Source of the DNA: UBA4971 sp900019985 | GTDB lineage: Bacteria; Bacillota; SHA-98; UBA4971 | Direction of reading: 5' to 3' | Assembly (NCBI GenBank): GCA_050949175.1 | Contig: JBMNFG010000009.1 | Location: 372,001 to 436,000, forward strand | DNA: 64,000 nt | Part shown: one piece after another, positions 53,701 through 61,924 of the stretch | Layout of the letters: each line of letters begins with the position of its first letter | How positions within the stretch are numbered: position 1 is the stretch's first letter | Notes under the pieces: generated by a model | Told to the model about the DNA's origin: nothing | What the model saw: only the letters and a program-made list of their open reading frames with translations | Databases searched by the model: none | Program-made: the position numbers and the translations under genes

Positions 53701-53949
53701 GTCCAGACTATGCGCAAGGAAGCCGATTTCAATGTTGAGGACAGAATCGTCACTCGTTTCTGGTCTGACAGCGACGTAGAAGAGGCGTCTACGCTCCATA
53801 AGGACTATATTATGGAAGAGACTCTTTCAAAGGACCTGATATACGCAGGTAAGATAGATGAGGCAAAACCGTGGGGCGAGTACAGCCGCGAGTGGGACCT
53901 TAACGGACACTTGACAGTAATCGGCATAAGCCGCAAAGAGGAGGACTGA
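50776..53949 (+). CDS. ileS: Isoleucyl-tRNA synthetase
   Basis: 1057 residues from ATG 50776, with GAGGAGG upstream. It is a class I synthetase of the longer IleRS type. The HIGH-type signature is TPHPGHVLTRVMKD, the KMSKS loop is LKMSKSKGN. The editing domain contains WTTTPWTLPSNVAL, and zinc-binding cysteines occur in VVPYCPRCGTALSSHE and LLCPKCGGSM. The C-terminus has the anticodon-binding region VDDLSNWYVRRSRRRYWG. The long form with this C-terminal extension resembles the eukaryote-like, often mupirocin-insensitive IleRS2 branch; this reading is tentative. Expression is controlled by the T-box. Confidence 0.95.
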   Translation: MFRKVEPGTNIPQMEEGILEFWKENNIFEKTLEKTKDGQRFVFYEGPPTANATPHPGHVLTRVMKDLIPRHRTMCGYHVPRKGGWDTHGLPVELEIEKELGISGKPQIEEYGVEKFIEKCKESVWRYKREWERMTERVGFWVDLENAYVTYEDYYIESVWWALKQIWEKGLLYKGHKVVPYCPRCGTALSSHEVAQGYQEVEDPSVYVLFSLKDEDDTAFLVWTTTPWTLPSNVALAVNEGADYVKIRMAKTGSNLILAKELLGSAIPEDEEYEIIDEFKGKSLVGKEYQPLFRYTEPSKKAWYVVAEDFVTLSDGTGIVHMAPAFGEDDMNAALNHDLPVVQLVDEEGRFTEEVSDWKGMHVKEADPLIIEHLMNSGRLYRSEQYSHTYPFCWRCDTPLLYYARTSWFIRTTAVKDALLRNNNAVAWHPEYIRDGRMGNFLENVIDWAVSRERYWGTPLPIWICDDCEYTHCVGSIKELKEMAVELPERLELHRPYIDKARLLCPKCGGSMTRTKEVIDAWFDSGSMPFAQWHYPMENVDTFKCSFPADFISEAIDQTRGWFYTLLVISTLLFDEPPYKNVLVLGHVLDEQGLKMSKSKGNVVDTWEVFNTYGADAFRWYLYTVNPPWNPTRFYLEAIKESQRKFLSTLWNVYCFYVLYANVDKFDPRAYELPVEERSVLDKWIISRFNSVVDMVQTELEAYSITPAARAIEEFVDDLSNWYVRRSRRRYWGKGMPQDKVAAYLTLHEILVGLSKLLAPFTPFISEEIYRNLVGERVEGAPESVHLCDYPVCNEELIDSDLERSMAVARKLVTLGRAARNKVNIKIRQPLSEMLIVLSDSADELAVRTLAPIIKDELNIKSVSIAQDAGELMDYRIKPRFDLLGPKYGKLMKDIQAGLGSLDQREVVSKLESEGSVKVPCGGETVTIYKEELVIETFEREGFAIESEGGITCALRTALSPELIMEGLAREMVNKVQTMRKEADFNVEDRIVTRFWSDSDVEEASTLHKDYIMEETLSKDLIYAGKIDEAKPWGEYSREWDLNGHLTVIGISRKEED

Positions 53950-53950
53950 T

Positions 53951-54442
53951 TTGGACCGAATGGCCCGGAAGCGTGAGGTCAGCGCTGGGATAGCAGTATT
54001 TTCCGATGACAGTGTTCTTGTCATAAGGAACCGGTTCGGTGAATGGACTTTACCTAAAGGTAAGATAGAACCCTCTGAGACGCCCAGGGAGGCTGCTCTG
54101 AGGGAGGTTTTGGAGGAAACAGGGGTTAGTGCGAAGATCATCTGTGCCTTGGGTACGACTGAGTACACATACGTGTCGGAAGTCACAGGTGAGCCTTGCG
54201 ACAAGACTGTGTACTGGTATTTGGGAGTGCCGGAAGGAGATGATCTGCCTAACCCTCATACAAAACCTCAAGAAGAAGAAGGGATCTCTTGCGCTGAATT
54301 TATCTCATGGGAGCACGCGCTGGAGATACTGACTTATGAAGATACGAAAAATCTTGTGATGATGGCAGGAAAGCTCTTGCCTGCGCTGATTCGGGAAAAG
54401 CGGGAGGGAAGGAAAACCCATGAGGTTAGGGATTATCAGTGA
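53951..54442 (+). CDS. NUDIX hydrolase
   Basis: 163 residues from TTG 53951, with GAGGAGG six bases before it (ATG 53960 would be too far). The Nudix box GKIEPSETPREAALREVLEETGV fits GX5EX7REUXEEXGU exactly. The substrate is unknown; the small size and position after ileS resemble proteins acting on diadenosine polyphosphates or oxidised nucleotides. The last bases overlap the next gene by 23 bp. Confidence 0.88.
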   Translation: MDRMARKREVSAGIAVFSDDSVLVIRNRFGEWTLPKGKIEPSETPREAALREVLEETGVSAKIICALGTTEYTYVSEVTGEPCDKTVYWYLGVPEGDDLPNPHTKPQEEEGISCAEFISWEHALEILTYEDTKNLVMMAGKLLPALIREKREGRKTHEVRDYQ

Positions 54443-54980
54443 TACCCATGGTTCCCTGGAGGCATGGAACAGATGCCTTCAGGTTCTCGGGGATATAGAC
54501 TTGCTTCTCCATGCAGGAGACGTGCTGTATCACGGTCCGCGGAATCCGCTGCCCGGCGGATATGGCGCCAAAGACCTGGCGGAAGCTATTAATCGATATT
54601 CCGGAAGGCTCGTTATTGCACGGGGCAATTGTGATGCAGACATTGATCAACTTGTCATAGATGTGCCGATTCAAGCCCCTTATGCCCTAGTTGTTGTAGA
54701 CGGTGTATCAATAATGGTTACGCACGGACATATGACTTCACAGGATGAACTCGCCGAACTCATGAACCGGTTCAAGCTTGATATCATAGTGACAGGCCAT
54801 ACCCATGTTCCCGGCATAGTCAAGCCTTTCGGAGACAAAGGCGGTGTAATTGTTAACCCGGGCAGCCCCAGCTTGCCGAAGGCTGCGGAAGGGCGCGGAA
54901 CTTGCGCGCTTATCGAAGACCGGGCCATCAGGATTATCTATATAGATGATGGCTCAGATGCTATGGTGTCCCTATGGTGA
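54420..54980 (+). CDS. yfcE: YfcE/MJ0936-family phosphodiesterase
   Basis: 186 residues from ATG 54420, overlapping the preceding gene. Calcineurin-like metallophosphoesterase motifs: LGIISDTHGSLEAW (D-x-H), LLLHAGDVLYHG (GD), ARGNCDADID (GNCD), VTHGH and VTGHTHVP (GHTH), then NPGSPSLPKA. All metal ligands are present. Family members cleave phosphodiesters such as bis-pNPP in vitro; the natural substrate is unknown. Confidence 0.9.
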   Translation: MRLGIISDTHGSLEAWNRCLQVLGDIDLLLHAGDVLYHGPRNPLPGGYGAKDLAEAINRYSGRLVIARGNCDADIDQLVIDVPIQAPYALVVVDGVSIMVTHGHMTSQDELAELMNRFKLDIIVTGHTHVPGIVKPFGDKGGVIVNPGSPSLPKAAEGRGTCALIEDRAIRIIYIDDGSDAMVSLW

Positions 54981-55077
54981 CAAGGTCCCAGGCAGGATAT
55001 TTTAAGTGCACGGCGAATTCAAAGTGATTAGTATCTATCCTTTGTGTAAAGCGGGTAATGCAAAAGGAGGCTACCTG

Positions 55078-56043
55078 ATGTACCGAAGCCGTTGCCGGGA
55101 GACCTTGATATTTCTACTTATCGCAGCATTATGCATTGGGATGATCTGCTCTGGCGGAGTTACTGCAAAAGACTCTACGGGCCCCAGAGTGGTTCAGGTT
55201 TATCCGTCAGATGGAATGGAGTATGTTCCTGTGGATACTTCCATCCATATTGTGTTCAGCGAACCTATGGATGAAGACTCAACGATTTCAGCGATTTCCA
55301 TATCTCCTGCTCCTGACTTCAGTGCGAGAAGCTGGCAATTTTTGCATGATAACTCGGTTCTCGTTGTCACTCCTTCTCGTCCTCTGAAATACTCCACTAC
55401 CTATACTGTGACTATAACAAGGGATGCGACAAGTTCCGACAATATCGAACTGCGTGATGATTACAGGTGGACATTCACTACTGTTGAAAGCCCGGCGTCA
55501 CCTGTTGAGTTGCCGAGGAACGGGGGATTCCAGGAAGGGGACATTACAGGCTGGACATGGTCGCACACGGAAGAGCGAGGTGCCAGAGCTGCCCAGTGGA
55601 AGGTAGTGTCAGAAGGGGATAGGGAACATGTCCTTGCTGTGTCTCGTCCGCCTACTTTTGAGATGGGCAGTTGCAGCTTAGAGCAGGCAATACACACTGA
55701 AGTTCCGCTCACAGGCTTGGTTTTTCTGTCCTTTGACGTGTTGATAAGCGATTATACGCTTAAACAGTATGACCCCGGGGATACCTATCCTCTGAAAGTC
55801 ATCGTTGATTATGTGGACAGAGATGGGAAAGACCGATCTTTTGAAAGGGTGTTCTACTACCACATGCCTGTTGACGGAGGAATTGCCCGTAACGCTGAAT
55901 TCGTTGAGCTTGGGAAATGGACTAACAGGTCGTATAACTTGAGTGCAGAAGTCTATCGGCCTTCATATATCAAATCCATCAAGCTGGAGTTTTCAGGCTG
56001 GTCGTGGCTTTGCATGGTAGATAACATAAAGTTCGTGTGGTAG
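55078..56043 (+). CDS. Exported protein with SbsA/Big_5 Ig-like domain
   Basis: 321 residues from ATG 55078, preceded by AAAAGGAGG (the open frame reaches 55006). A signal peptide (LIFLLIAALCIGMICSGG) is followed by a Big_5 Ig-like domain: GPRVVQVYPSDGMEYVPVDTSIHIVFSEPMDEDSTISAISISP...YTVTITRDATS. The C-terminal part (about 165-320) has a jelly-roll-like beta pattern with LSFDVLISDYTL...YPLKVIVDYVDRDGK and ends WLCMVDNIKFVW, resembling carbohydrate-binding modules. It is likely on the cell surface. A 14-bp tandem duplication spans its stop codon. Confidence 0.7.
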   Translation: MYRSRCRETLIFLLIAALCIGMICSGGVTAKDSTGPRVVQVYPSDGMEYVPVDTSIHIVFSEPMDEDSTISAISISPAPDFSARSWQFLHDNSVLVVTPSRPLKYSTTYTVTITRDATSSDNIELRDDYRWTFTTVESPASPVELPRNGGFQEGDITGWTWSHTEERGARAAQWKVVSEGDREHVLAVSRPPTFEMGSCSLEQAIHTEVPLTGLVFLSFDVLISDYTLKQYDPGDTYPLKVIVDYVDRDGKDRSFERVFYYHMPVDGGIARNAEFVELGKWTNRSYNLSAEVYRPSYIKSIKLEFSGWSWLCMVDNIKFVW

Positions 56044-56064
56044 GTTCTAAGTGGTAGGTTCTAA
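56037..56064. repeat. 14-bp tandem duplication over a stop codon
   Basis: GTGGTAGGTTCTAA occurs twice in succession (56037-56050, 56051-56064). The first copy holds the TAG stop of the preceding gene, so the protein is unaffected. Confidence 0.8.
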
Positions 56065-56110
56065 GATACTGCTGAGATAAAAGAATAACGGTCTTCATGT
56101 TTTAGTGTAC

Positions 56111-56157
56111 AAAAAAATTCGACGGGCTCACATAGTCAAATCCGCGGCTCGTCGAAT
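56111..56157 (-). terminator. Terminator after rpmB (convergent region)
   Basis: ATTCGACGGGC (56117-56127) and GCTCGTCGAAT (56147-56157) pair over 11 bp. Seven A's at 56111-56117 give a U-run for the minus strand, ending rpmB transcription. It may also stop plus-strand transcripts. Confidence 0.65.
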
Positions 56158-56176
56158 AATCATTGGTGGTTCGTAT

Positions 56177-56368
56177 TTAGCGTGCACGTTCAACTCTTCC
56201 TGAACGAAGACATGATGTGCAGACTCTAATCCGCTTTGTGCTACCGTTGACATAGGCTCTTACGCGGCGTATATTCGGAAGCCATCTCCGAGAAGATACC
56301 CTGTGAGAGTGGCTTATCTGCTTGCCTACCTGCGGTCCTTTTCCACATATGTCACATCGACGTGCCAT
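56177..56368 (-). CDS. rpmB: 50S ribosomal protein L28
   Basis: 63 residues from ATG 56368; an in-frame GTG at 56380 is an alternative. The chain begins MARRCDICGKGPQVGKQISHSHRV and ends RIRVCTSCLRSGRVERA. Two CxxC pairs make it the zinc-binding form of L28. It is transcribed alone, divergent from asp23, as in many Bacillota. Confidence 0.93.
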   Translation of the reverse strand: MARRCDICGKGPQVGKQISHSHRVSSRRWLPNIRRVRAYVNGSTKRIRVCTSCLRSGRVERAR

Positions 56369-56481
56369 GCCTGTTAGCACCCCCCATCTTGAAAACGCCT
56401 CCAGCGTATTGTATCATAGCAGCGCGGGCAGTGCAACAGACTCTTGTTTTGTAAGGACGTGTTTCTAAAGCCACCGGGAGG

Positions 56482-56577
56482 ATGAATACCATTACAGAAA
56501 AGGAATTCCTCGAGTTCTGGAGAAATAAGAGAGAGGTCTGTGCTGCCGAAGGGCTAATGCAGGAGGTAACTAGTTAA
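56482..56577 (+). CDS. Possible 31-residue leader peptide
   Basis: ATG 56482 opens MNTITEKEFLEFWRNKREVC..., ending at TAA 56577, immediately before the asp23 start. The only Shine-Dalgarno-like sequence (GGGAGG) abuts the ATG, so translation initiation is doubtful. It could be a short upstream peptide, or its GCAGGAGG end may only serve asp23. Confidence 0.3.
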   Translation: MNTITEKEFLEFWRNKREVCAAEGLMQEVTS

Positions 56578-56955
56578 ATGGGAAGAGATGTCAGCACCGA
56601 ACTTGGCCAGATTACTATCTCAGATGAGGTGATAGCTCTCATCAGTGGGATGGCTGCAACTGAGTGTTATGGCCTTGTTGGGATGGCGTCGAGAAACATT
56701 CAAGACGGGATAGCTGAACTCCTCGGCATGGATAATATGGGCCGAGGTGTTGAAGTGAAGCTTGCCGGCGATGAGGTCGTAATAGGCTTATACATCATAG
56801 TTGAATACGGGACTAAGATCACTGAAGTAGCCCACAATGTTATGAATAAGGTAAAGTACGTTGTAGAAACGATGACAGGCCTTAAGGTCTCGAGGGTTAA
56901 TATTACTGTACAAGGTGTGAGAGTAACACATGCCCGAGACGACGAAGGTGAGTGA
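56578..56955 (+). CDS. Asp23/Gls24 family protein
   Basis: 125 residues from ATG 56578, with GCAGGAGG upstream. DUF322/Asp23 family: GQITISDEVIALISGMAATECYGLVGMASRN, then VEVKLAGDEVVIGLYIIVEYGTKITEVAHNVMNKVKYVVETMTGLKVSRVNITVQGVRV. In Bacillota this gene (yloU) stands next to the FakA-like gene yloV, as here. Family members attach to membranes through partners and affect envelope stress. The exact role is unknown. Confidence 0.9.
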   Translation: MGRDVSTELGQITISDEVIALISGMAATECYGLVGMASRNIQDGIAELLGMDNMGRGVEVKLAGDEVVIGLYIIVEYGTKITEVAHNVMNKVKYVVETMTGLKVSRVNITVQGVRVTHARDDEGE

Positions 56956-56977
56956 CCGGCGACAGGAGGTTGGCCCG

Positions 56978-58708
56978 TTGGGGCGGACTTTACTTGATGC
57001 AGAAGACTTCGCACGTGCCATTTCTGCCGGGACAGAATGGTTAGGAGCAAACAAGGAACTTGTTAATTCGTTGAACGTGTTTCCTGTTCCTGATGGGGAT
57101 ACAGGCACGAATATGCACCTGACTCTGTTGGCTGCCGTACGCGAGATCAGCAAGGTTCAAGGTAAGACCTTATCTGATATAGCTGAAGCGGTAGCACTGG
57201 GTTCTCTGATGGGGGCCAGGGGTAATTCAGGTGTCATCCTTTCCCAGCTATTAAGGGGATTTGCAAAGGGTGTTGAAGGCAAAACCACCCTTGATGTGGC
57301 AGGCCTTGCCCGAGGGCTGCAGGTAGCCGCGTCTATGGCGTATAAAGCGGTTATGAAGCCTGTGGAAGGTACAATGCTGACAGTAGCCCGGCAAGCTGCT
57401 CGTTCCGCTGTGGAATGCAAGCGGAACAACCTCGATATGGTTCAAGCGGTAGAAAAAATCCTCAATGATGCCCAGGACACCCTTGAGAAGACCCCTGAGA
57501 TGCTCCCAACACTCAAAGAAGCCGGTGTTGTGGATGCAGGCGGGCAGGGGTTGGTATTTTTCTGGGAAGGGTTTGTAAAGTCTATTCGAGGGGAAGCAGT
57601 GTTTGCAAGGCGGGATGCCTTGGTTGCCGTTCCTCAGAAAGCAGATAGCAAAGTTGCTGCAAGAAAAGCTAAAGAAGAAGAAAAAAGACCTGATTTGGAG
57701 TTCAGGTATTGCACAGAGTTCCTTGTGAAGGGGAAAAACCTTCCCCTTGACATGCTTAGACAAAACCTCACCAGGTTTGGCGATTGTGTCCTGGTTGTAG
57801 GCACAGATGACGTGGCAAAGGTACATGTTCATACCAACCATCCCGGACAAGTGCTGGAGCACTGCATTCGCCTGGGCGAACTGCATGAGATAAAAATAGA
57901 TAACATGGCATACCAGCACAATGAGTTCGAAGAGGCAAAATCTAAGCGTGACAGGGTGGTCTCTATTGATTCCGGTGATGATGAACAGGATTCCCGGTAT
58001 AAGTCAGGTGGAGCAGGGGAGGCTAAACCCAAGGAACAGAAGGTGGAGAAGCCTGTAGGGGTTGTAGCTGTAGCTGTCGGAGAAGGGCTCTCAGAGATCC
58101 TCAAGAGCTTAGGCGCTGACGTTATCGTTGAAGGCGGACAGACGATGAATCCCAGCATTGAGGAGCTGAGGGATGCTGTCTACCAGGTGGCAGCAAAAAG
58201 TGTCATTATCCTGCCTAACAATGGCAACGTCATTCTTACGGCAGACAAAGTCAAGGAGATTGTATCTGACATTGAAACCGTTGTAATTCCGACGAAAACG
58301 ATCCCTCAAGGAGTTGCTGCCCTGGTAACTTACAATCCTTCTGTAGATGCCGAATCTAACCGTAGGTCCATGGAAGACATGATATCACAGGTTAGCACAG
58401 GTGAGGTTACTTACGCGGTCCGTGCTTCCTCTGTGAACGGATTCTCCATCGATGAGAAGGATTTCATCGGGATAAAAGACGGGGAGCTGTGCTCAACAGG
58501 GAAGGATCGAAATGAAGTCGCTATGAGCCTTGTCAGCCAGATGGTGGACTCTGATACTTCCCTGATAACCATTTACCATGGTAAGGATATTCGCTCTGAA
58601 GACGCCAACGAACTGGCAGAACGACTTGCTGATGTCTATCCGTATCTGGAGATTGAGGTCCACTACGGTGGACAGCCAGTGTATTACTATATTATTTCCG
58701 CTGAGTAA
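56978..58708 (+). CDS. fakA: DAK-phosphatase (FakA/YloV-like fatty-acid kinase catalytic subunit)
   Basis: 576 residues from TTG 56978, set by AGGAGG at 56964-56969; an in-frame ATG at 56930 overlaps asp23. The N-terminal DhaL ATP-binding domain has FPVPDGDTGTNMHLTL and SLMGARGNSGVILSQLLRGF, and EGTMLTVARQAA. A central region carries the DAK_2-associated FakA domain (EFRYCTEFLVKGKNLPLDMLRQNL.RFGDCVLVVGTDDVAKVHVHTNHPGQVLEH). The C-terminus is EDAK-like. FakA phosphorylates exogenous fatty acids held by FakB partners; no fakB is in this window. An acidic/Lys-rich linker near 340-375 is longer than usual. Confidence 0.88.
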   Translation: MGRTLLDAEDFARAISAGTEWLGANKELVNSLNVFPVPDGDTGTNMHLTLLAAVREISKVQGKTLSDIAEAVALGSLMGARGNSGVILSQLLRGFAKGVEGKTTLDVAGLARGLQVAASMAYKAVMKPVEGTMLTVARQAARSAVECKRNNLDMVQAVEKILNDAQDTLEKTPEMLPTLKEAGVVDAGGQGLVFFWEGFVKSIRGEAVFARRDALVAVPQKADSKVAARKAKEEEKRPDLEFRYCTEFLVKGKNLPLDMLRQNLTRFGDCVLVVGTDDVAKVHVHTNHPGQVLEHCIRLGELHEIKIDNMAYQHNEFEEAKSKRDRVVSIDSGDDEQDSRYKSGGAGEAKPKEQKVEKPVGVVAVAVGEGLSEILKSLGADVIVEGGQTMNPSIEELRDAVYQVAAKSVIILPNNGNVILTADKVKEIVSDIETVVIPTKTIPQGVAALVTYNPSVDAESNRRSMEDMISQVSTGEVTYAVRASSVNGFSIDEKDFIGIKDGELCSTGKDRNEVAMSLVSQMVDSDTSLITIYHGKDIRSEDANELAERLADVYPYLEIEVHYGGQPVYYYIISAE

Positions 58709-58734
58709 GAACGGACTCAAAAGAAAAGTAAGAC

Positions 58735-58752
58735 GACGGTCTTACGACCGTC
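58735..58752. repeat. Short perfect hairpin, GACGGTC-TTAC-GACCGTC
   Basis: A 7-bp perfect stem with a tetraloop lies 26 bp after the fakA stop. No T-run follows, so termination is doubtful. The 218 bp to rsmD hold no other feature I could support. Confidence 0.45.
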
Positions 58753-58926
58753 ATCCCGTGGGAGAGGAGAAACCGGAGGAAGAGCTTATGGGGGAGGGTT
58801 TTGGAACCCCGGCACCGCCCAGGTACCGTTATCCTCGGCTCTTCTTTCAAATGTAGTTTATGCCGCAGCAAGTGTTCTATACAATAACGAGCATGGTAAA
58901 TGCTGCCAATGGAGGTGTTAATCTCT

Positions 58927-59481
58927 TTGCGGGTTATCGGGGGGAGCGCTAAAGGACATCGCCTGGTCGGAGCAGGAAGTGGAAGAACGCGTCCTATCCC
59001 CGACAATGTGAAAAAGTCTTTGTTTGATATTCTCTCTCCGGATATTCCCGATTCCAGGTGTCTCGACCTTTTTGCAGGAACCGGTGCAATAGGGATTGAA
59101 GCATTAAGTAGAGGTGCCAGGCGGGTAACGTTTGTCGAGTGTTCACGCAAGATGGTTAACGTTATCCGGACAAATCTGGATATCACAGGCCTCGCATCCT
59201 CTGCAAAAGTAATCCAGGGCGATGTTAGAAGGCTTGTGCCTGCCCTATACCGACAGGGAGAAGTGTTTAACATTGTCTTTGTTGATCCGCCTTACGGTCA
59301 TGGGCTGGTCCCAGAGACTATGGAGATTATCTCCACCTACACACTATTGGATTCAGACGGAATCGTCATTGCAAGGCACGAGTCAAGACAAGAATTACCT
59401 GATGAATTCGATGAACTGAAAGCTACCAGACGTGAAAAATACGGTGATACGATAATATCTTTTTATGTGCTCCAACGGTAA
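58927..59481 (+). CDS. rsmD: 16S rRNA (guanine(966)-N(2))-methyltransferase RsmD
   Basis: 184 residues from TTG 58927, with GGAGGTG 9 bases upstream; the frame is open back to 58900. It starts LRVIGGSAKGHRLVGAGSGRTRPIPDNVKKSLFDIL, then motif I CLDLFAGTGAIGIEALSRGA, VTFVECSRKMVNVI and the catalytic motif IVFVDPPYG. It methylates G966 of 16S rRNA. Neighbouring coaD is the standard partner in Bacillota (ylbH-ylbI). Confidence 0.93.
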   Translation: MRVIGGSAKGHRLVGAGSGRTRPIPDNVKKSLFDILSPDIPDSRCLDLFAGTGAIGIEALSRGARRVTFVECSRKMVNVIRTNLDITGLASSAKVIQGDVRRLVPALYRQGEVFNIVFVDPPYGHGLVPETMEIISTYTLLDSDGIVIARHESRQELPDEFDELKATRREKYGDTIISFYVLQR

Positions 59482-59526
59482 GGCGCAAACCATGCTTTTC
59501 CCATTCTGTCGATGGAGGACGCAACA

Positions 59527-60024
59527 ATGAAGATAGCAATATATCCAGGTAGTTTTGATCCGGTCACCTATGGCCACCTAGATATTGTTGAACGTGGTGC
59601 CGGACTCTTTGACAAACTTATCGTAGCAGTAGCCAAGAACCCGGGCAAGGAGCCTCTTTTTACTGTTGAAGAACGCATCGAAATGTTGAAGGAATCTGTG
59701 AAACACCTTCCGAATGTAGAGATTGCATGTTTCCAGGGACTTCTGGTGGATTTTGCGCGGTCCAGGAAAGCCAATGCCATCTTGAGAGGGCTACGGGCTT
59801 TGTCAGATTTTGAATATGAGTTTCAAATGGCGTCAGTGAACAGGAAGATAGGCAATATCGAGACTGTATTCATGATGACAGGCAATGAGTACGCATACTT
59901 AAGCTCCAGCGCTGTTAAGGAAGTGGCAAGTCTCGGAGGATGTGTAAAGGGCTTTGTCCCTGATCACGTCGTTAAGATGCTTGTTGAAAAGTATAAACGA
60001 ATGAATATAGATTTTCCGGAATGA
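59527..60024 (+). CDS. coaD: Phosphopantetheine adenylyltransferase
   Basis: 165 residues from ATG 59527, with GGAGG eight bases upstream. CoaD nucleotidyltransferase: KIAIYPGSFDPVTYGHLDIVERG (T/HxGH motif as YGHL), then AILRGLRALSDFEYEFQMASVNRKI and TVFMMTGNEYAYLSSSAVKEVASLGGCVKGFVP. It adenylates 4'-phosphopantetheine in coenzyme A synthesis. The length is normal. Confidence 0.96.
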   Translation: MKIAIYPGSFDPVTYGHLDIVERGAGLFDKLIVAVAKNPGKEPLFTVEERIEMLKESVKHLPNVEIACFQGLLVDFARSRKANAILRGLRALSDFEYEFQMASVNRKIGNIETVFMMTGNEYAYLSSSAVKEVASLGGCVKGFVPDHVVKMLVEKYKRMNIDFPE

Positions 60025-60039
60025 GGAGGAATAGCCAGG

Positions 60040-60498
60040 GTGGGGAAAATAGGTTTAATTGAACTCCTAGACAGGCTTGAAGAAATAATTGAGGACAGCA
60101 GGAGAATGCCACTTACTAATAAGGTAATGGTAGACGCGTACGATGTTTTGGAGCTCATTGACAAGATTCGGCTTTCTCTTCCGGATGAAGTGAAGAAAGC
60201 AGAAGAAGTGGTCAAGGAAAGAGACAGGATTATTGCTGATGCTACCCGTGAAGCTGAAAACATGAAAGGATCAGCCACTGAGTACCTGAAATCCAAGGTT
60301 TCTGAAGAAGAGATAGTCAAGGCTGCCAAGGAAGAATCTGAGAGGATTCTTAATGAGGCCAGGCAAGAAGCTGAAAGCATTCGAAAAGGCGCAAATGAGT
60401 ATGCAGCTCATGTCCTTACGAAGCTAGACGACAACCTCGCCCGGGCTTTGCAAGTAATCAGGCGTGGAGTTGAAGAACTGGAGAAAGGCTCTATTTAA
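60040..60498 (+). CDS. Coiled-coil protein, ATP-synthase-b-like repeats
   Basis: 152 residues from GTG 60040, with ATGAGGAGGAATAG upstream. It is almost wholly helical and charged, with heptad-like stretches: EVVKERDRIIADATREAENMKGS and EEIVKAAKEESERILNEARQEAESIRKGANEY. This pattern resembles V/F-type ATPase peripheral-stalk and DivIVA-like proteins, but no membrane helix is present. A first part (IELLDRLEEIIEDSRRMPLTNKVMVDAYDVLELIDKIRLSLPDEV) is reminiscent of a clostridial family found after coaD. Function is unknown; division or envelope scaffolding is a guess. Its end overlaps convergent ylbJ by 8 bp. Confidence 0.7.
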   Translation: MGKIGLIELLDRLEEIIEDSRRMPLTNKVMVDAYDVLELIDKIRLSLPDEVKKAEEVVKERDRIIADATREAENMKGSATEYLKSKVSEEEIVKAAKEESERILNEARQEAESIRKGANEYAAHVLTKLDDNLARALQVIRRGVEELEKGSI

Positions 60499-61744
60499 CG
60501 CCTTTGACTCGTATGAATACCAGTTGGATTCTCTGGATGAGCCATAAGGCGACAGACAGTGCCACCATGACAGCTATTATTGTCAGGAACTTTGTAAAGG
60601 ATGAAAGAAGTCTAAGATAATACGGTGCTTGGGCTATTCCGGATCCCATGACAAAGACGGGGGACACCAGCTTTATGATGCCTTGGCCGTACGGGCTCAT
60701 AGATACCACGGTAATGGCTGCTGCGATTGCTGCATGGATGAACCTTGAGACGAAGTAAGGCGTCATTCTTATGTCTGTTCCTGATACCATTGCTGATACC
60801 TGCCCGAAAACCGATAACCCTGACCATGCGATTATTGCATTTGTTATCACAAGCCTGTCAAGTAGAGGTGCCTGCGCTTTGCTCGCAAGTTCAGTTCCCA
60901 GAGTGATCTCGAAGAATCCCCTAATCATAGGTGAAATCAGAGCGTCCTTAACCTTCAAAGGGCGTGCGATGAAGACAAGAGATGCCTCGACAAGCTTGAG
61001 TATTCCTGAGGTCGTCAGCACTTCAATGATTACAGAGAACATCATAATGAAGCCTCCCACTACAAGGAGGCTGCTTATGGAGTCACGGACTGAATCACCG
61101 AATACCTGTCCCACAGGCCTTCCGTCAGCTTGCCTCGCTTTATCGAGTTCCTCTTTCGCCCTCTTGAAGAGATTCCCTTTTGTTCTGACATCGCGCTCAG
61201 GTACTCTGAGGCTCCCTGTCCTTCCATGGAGTCTCAAGAGAATCCCCACGATAACAGCGGATATATAGTGCACACCTGATATTATCCCTCCGAGCTCCGG
61301 GGACTGAAACATCCCTACTGCCACTGCCCCGGACATGAAAAGGGGGTCTGCGGTATTGGTGAATGAAGCCAGCCGTTCGCCTTCTATCTGGTTACAAAGG
61401 CCTTTTCGCCTCAGGCTTGCAGTAATCTTTGCTCCGATAGGGTATCCGCCGGTGATACCCATTGCCAGGGCAAAGGCGCCTACTCCCGGTACATCGAAGA
61501 CAGGCCTCATTAGAGGCTCCAACAAGACGCCGATGAAATGCACTACGCCAAAGGCCATTAAGACTTCTGCAGCGACAAAAAACGGGAGGAGAGCAGGGAA
61601 TACAATCTCCCACCAAACCCGCAGCCCTTCAATGGACGCTCGAAAGGCAACGCTGGGATAAAGCAGGATCATTATGGTGATGAAGAGAGCGCATCCTGCC
61701 ATAAGATACGCGCTCCTTTGAGTCAGGCGTGGCCTCATAATCAT
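60491..61744 (-). CDS. ylbJ: Sporulation integral membrane protein YlbJ
   Basis: 417 residues from ATG 61744, with TAAGGAGG 10 bases upstream. About eight hydrophobic segments; nucleoside-recognition (Gate) domain motifs GITGGYPIGAKITASLRRKGLCNQIEGERLASFTNTADPLFMSGAV and RGFFEITLGTELASKAQAPLL. YlbJ is needed for spore cortex formation in Bacillus and occurs only in spore formers. It stands between coaD and the ylbL-like protease as in B. subtilis, but on the opposite strand here. Confidence 0.92.
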   Translation of the reverse strand: MIMRPRLTQRSAYLMAGCALFITIMILLYPSVAFRASIEGLRVWWEIVFPALLPFFVAAEVLMAFGVVHFIGVLLEPLMRPVFDVPGVGAFALAMGITGGYPIGAKITASLRRKGLCNQIEGERLASFTNTADPLFMSGAVAVGMFQSPELGGIISGVHYISAVIVGILLRLHGRTGSLRVPERDVRTKGNLFKRAKEELDKARQADGRPVGQVFGDSVRDSISSLLVVGGFIMMFSVIIEVLTTSGILKLVEASLVFIARPLKVKDALISPMIRGFFEITLGTELASKAQAPLLDRLVITNAIIAWSGLSVFGQVSAMVSGTDIRMTPYFVSRFIHAAIAAAITVVSMSPYGQGIIKLVSPVFVMGSGIAQAPYYLRLLSSFTKFLTIIAVMVALSVALWLIQRIQLVFIRVKGVK

Positions 61745-61924
61745 TGCCCGAAAGCCTCCTTACGGTGCCCCTGCTGTCGTCGTGCCTAATGAAGTATATT
61801 TGAGCCGCTTTAGGGATATGCTTTCCCTCCTGTACGCTGCCGGGAATATCATAGATTAGGGTTAAGTAGAATAGATAGAAAGAATTCGCCGATATGTGGG
61901 GCAATGCCGGAGGGATATAACTTC

